This document shows, piece by piece, positions 14,178-14,378 of a stretch of DNA of 14,378 nucleotides. The notes below the pieces were generated by a model that was not told where the DNA came from, did no database searches, and saw only the letters and a list, made by a program, of their open reading frames with translations. This DNA is from Roseivirga sp. UBA6061 (lineage in GTDB: Bacteria > Bacteroidota > Bacteroidia > Cytophagales > Cyclobacteriaceae): NCBI GenBank assembly GCA_002427745.1, contig DIYF01000099.1:1-14378 (forward strand), in the 5' to 3' direction. Numbering within the stretch: position 1 is the stretch's first letter; the number at the start of each line of letters is the position of its first letter. A program made the translations under genes and the position numbers.

Positions 14178-14378
14178 TAAACAGAGTCTCACACCAAGTG
14201 TTTGAGGTTCTCGTACCTCGGAATTTGAAAGAGAGAGTAGAGTATTGCTTATTAGGTCAGGTCTGGTTTCGGTCGTCATCTGCTTTATCATCCTAAAACA
14301 CGGAGTGTTTGAGCTACAGAGTCCTTTTGGTAACCATATTCACCCTTCTTTAATACTCTGAGGAACGAAGAGTCTCAC
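14178..14378. repeat. Gene-free tail with related direct and inverted repeats
   Basis: No gene is visible. AGAGTCTCAC occurs at 14183-14192 and again at 14369-14378, the window edge, 186 bp apart. ACACnnAGTGTTTGAG occurs at 14191-14206 and 14298-14313; the latter copy sits in a 6-bp hairpin AAACAC/GTGTTT. ACAGAGTC occurs at 14181 and 14316. A 28-nt unit at 14204-14231 (GAGGTTCTCGTACCTCGGAA, then TTTGAAAG) has a degenerate inverted partner at 14348-14376, which on the minus strand reads GAGACTCTTCGTTCCTCAGA, then GTATTAAAG. This resembles small palindromic intergenic repeats common in Bacteroidota genomes, as recalled from memory. The element may continue past the window. Confidence 0.6.

Noticed and set aside
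13884..14291. 135-codon minus-strand frame over the LytTR domain and the tail
   Set aside because: Most of it is antisense to a conserved DNA-binding domain. The part beyond the gene covers repeats, and there is no family signal.

Overview
The window looks like chromosomal DNA of a Bacteroidota bacterium, most likely of the Cytophagales (Fulvivirga/Roseivirga-type) group. The grounds are: double-FtsX permeases ending in an NP-V-x-S-L-R type tail, an ABC-2 permease fused to an M1 peptidase, a LytS/LytTR-type two-component pair, few Shine-Dalgarno sites, and -7 promoter elements of the Bacteroidota type (TAnnTTTG). Base composition is moderate, just under half G+C by eye. The genus is a guess. 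No rRNA, tRNA, CRISPR, transposase or prophage gene is visible.

Layout. (1) 1-194: no gene, but a dense cluster of direct and inverted repeats built on a GGACAnTGTCC core. (2) 195-1617: a single-domain rhodanese (minus) diverging from a MetR-like LysR regulator (plus). The shared 142-bp gap carries a perfect MetR/LysR-type box at 680-694 and a Bacteroidota -7 element for the rhodanese gene. (3) 1640-2386: a secreted SH3-like protein of unknown role (minus), diverging from (4) 2527-5471: a PadR regulator translationally coupled to an 869-residue FtsX/MacB-type permease with a permease-prefix domain. (5) 5472-5578: a gene-free convergent gap holding two hairpins. (6) 5579-12030: four minus-strand genes, in transcription order an ABC ATPase, a 1168-residue ABC-2 permease/M1 peptidase fusion, an O-methyltransferase-like protein and a rhomboid protease. 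A 202-bp structured gap with three perfect hairpins and a doubtful 46-codon ORF separates the ATPase/permease pair from the last two. (7) 12031-12360: a divergent control region with several dyads. (8) 12361-14177: a LytS-type histidine kinase and LytTR response regulator, overlapping by 4 bp. (9) 14178-14378: a gene-free, repeat-rich tail.

How the genes may work together. The rhodanese and MetR-like regulator suggest a small sulfur/methionine-responsive unit, because the intergenic box matches the consensus reported for E. coli MetR. The PadR/permease pair is probably a self-regulated membrane stress or efflux unit, with its ATPase encoded elsewhere. The ATPase plus permease/M1 fusion forms one ABC system with a large peptidase domain predicted to lie on the periplasmic side. 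The divergent two-component pair is a natural candidate for its regulator, although only gene position supports this.

All main proteins have family-typical lengths and intact key motifs; I saw no frameshift or pseudogene. The least explained material is in the intergenic DNA, where at least five gaps carry perfect inverted repeats.
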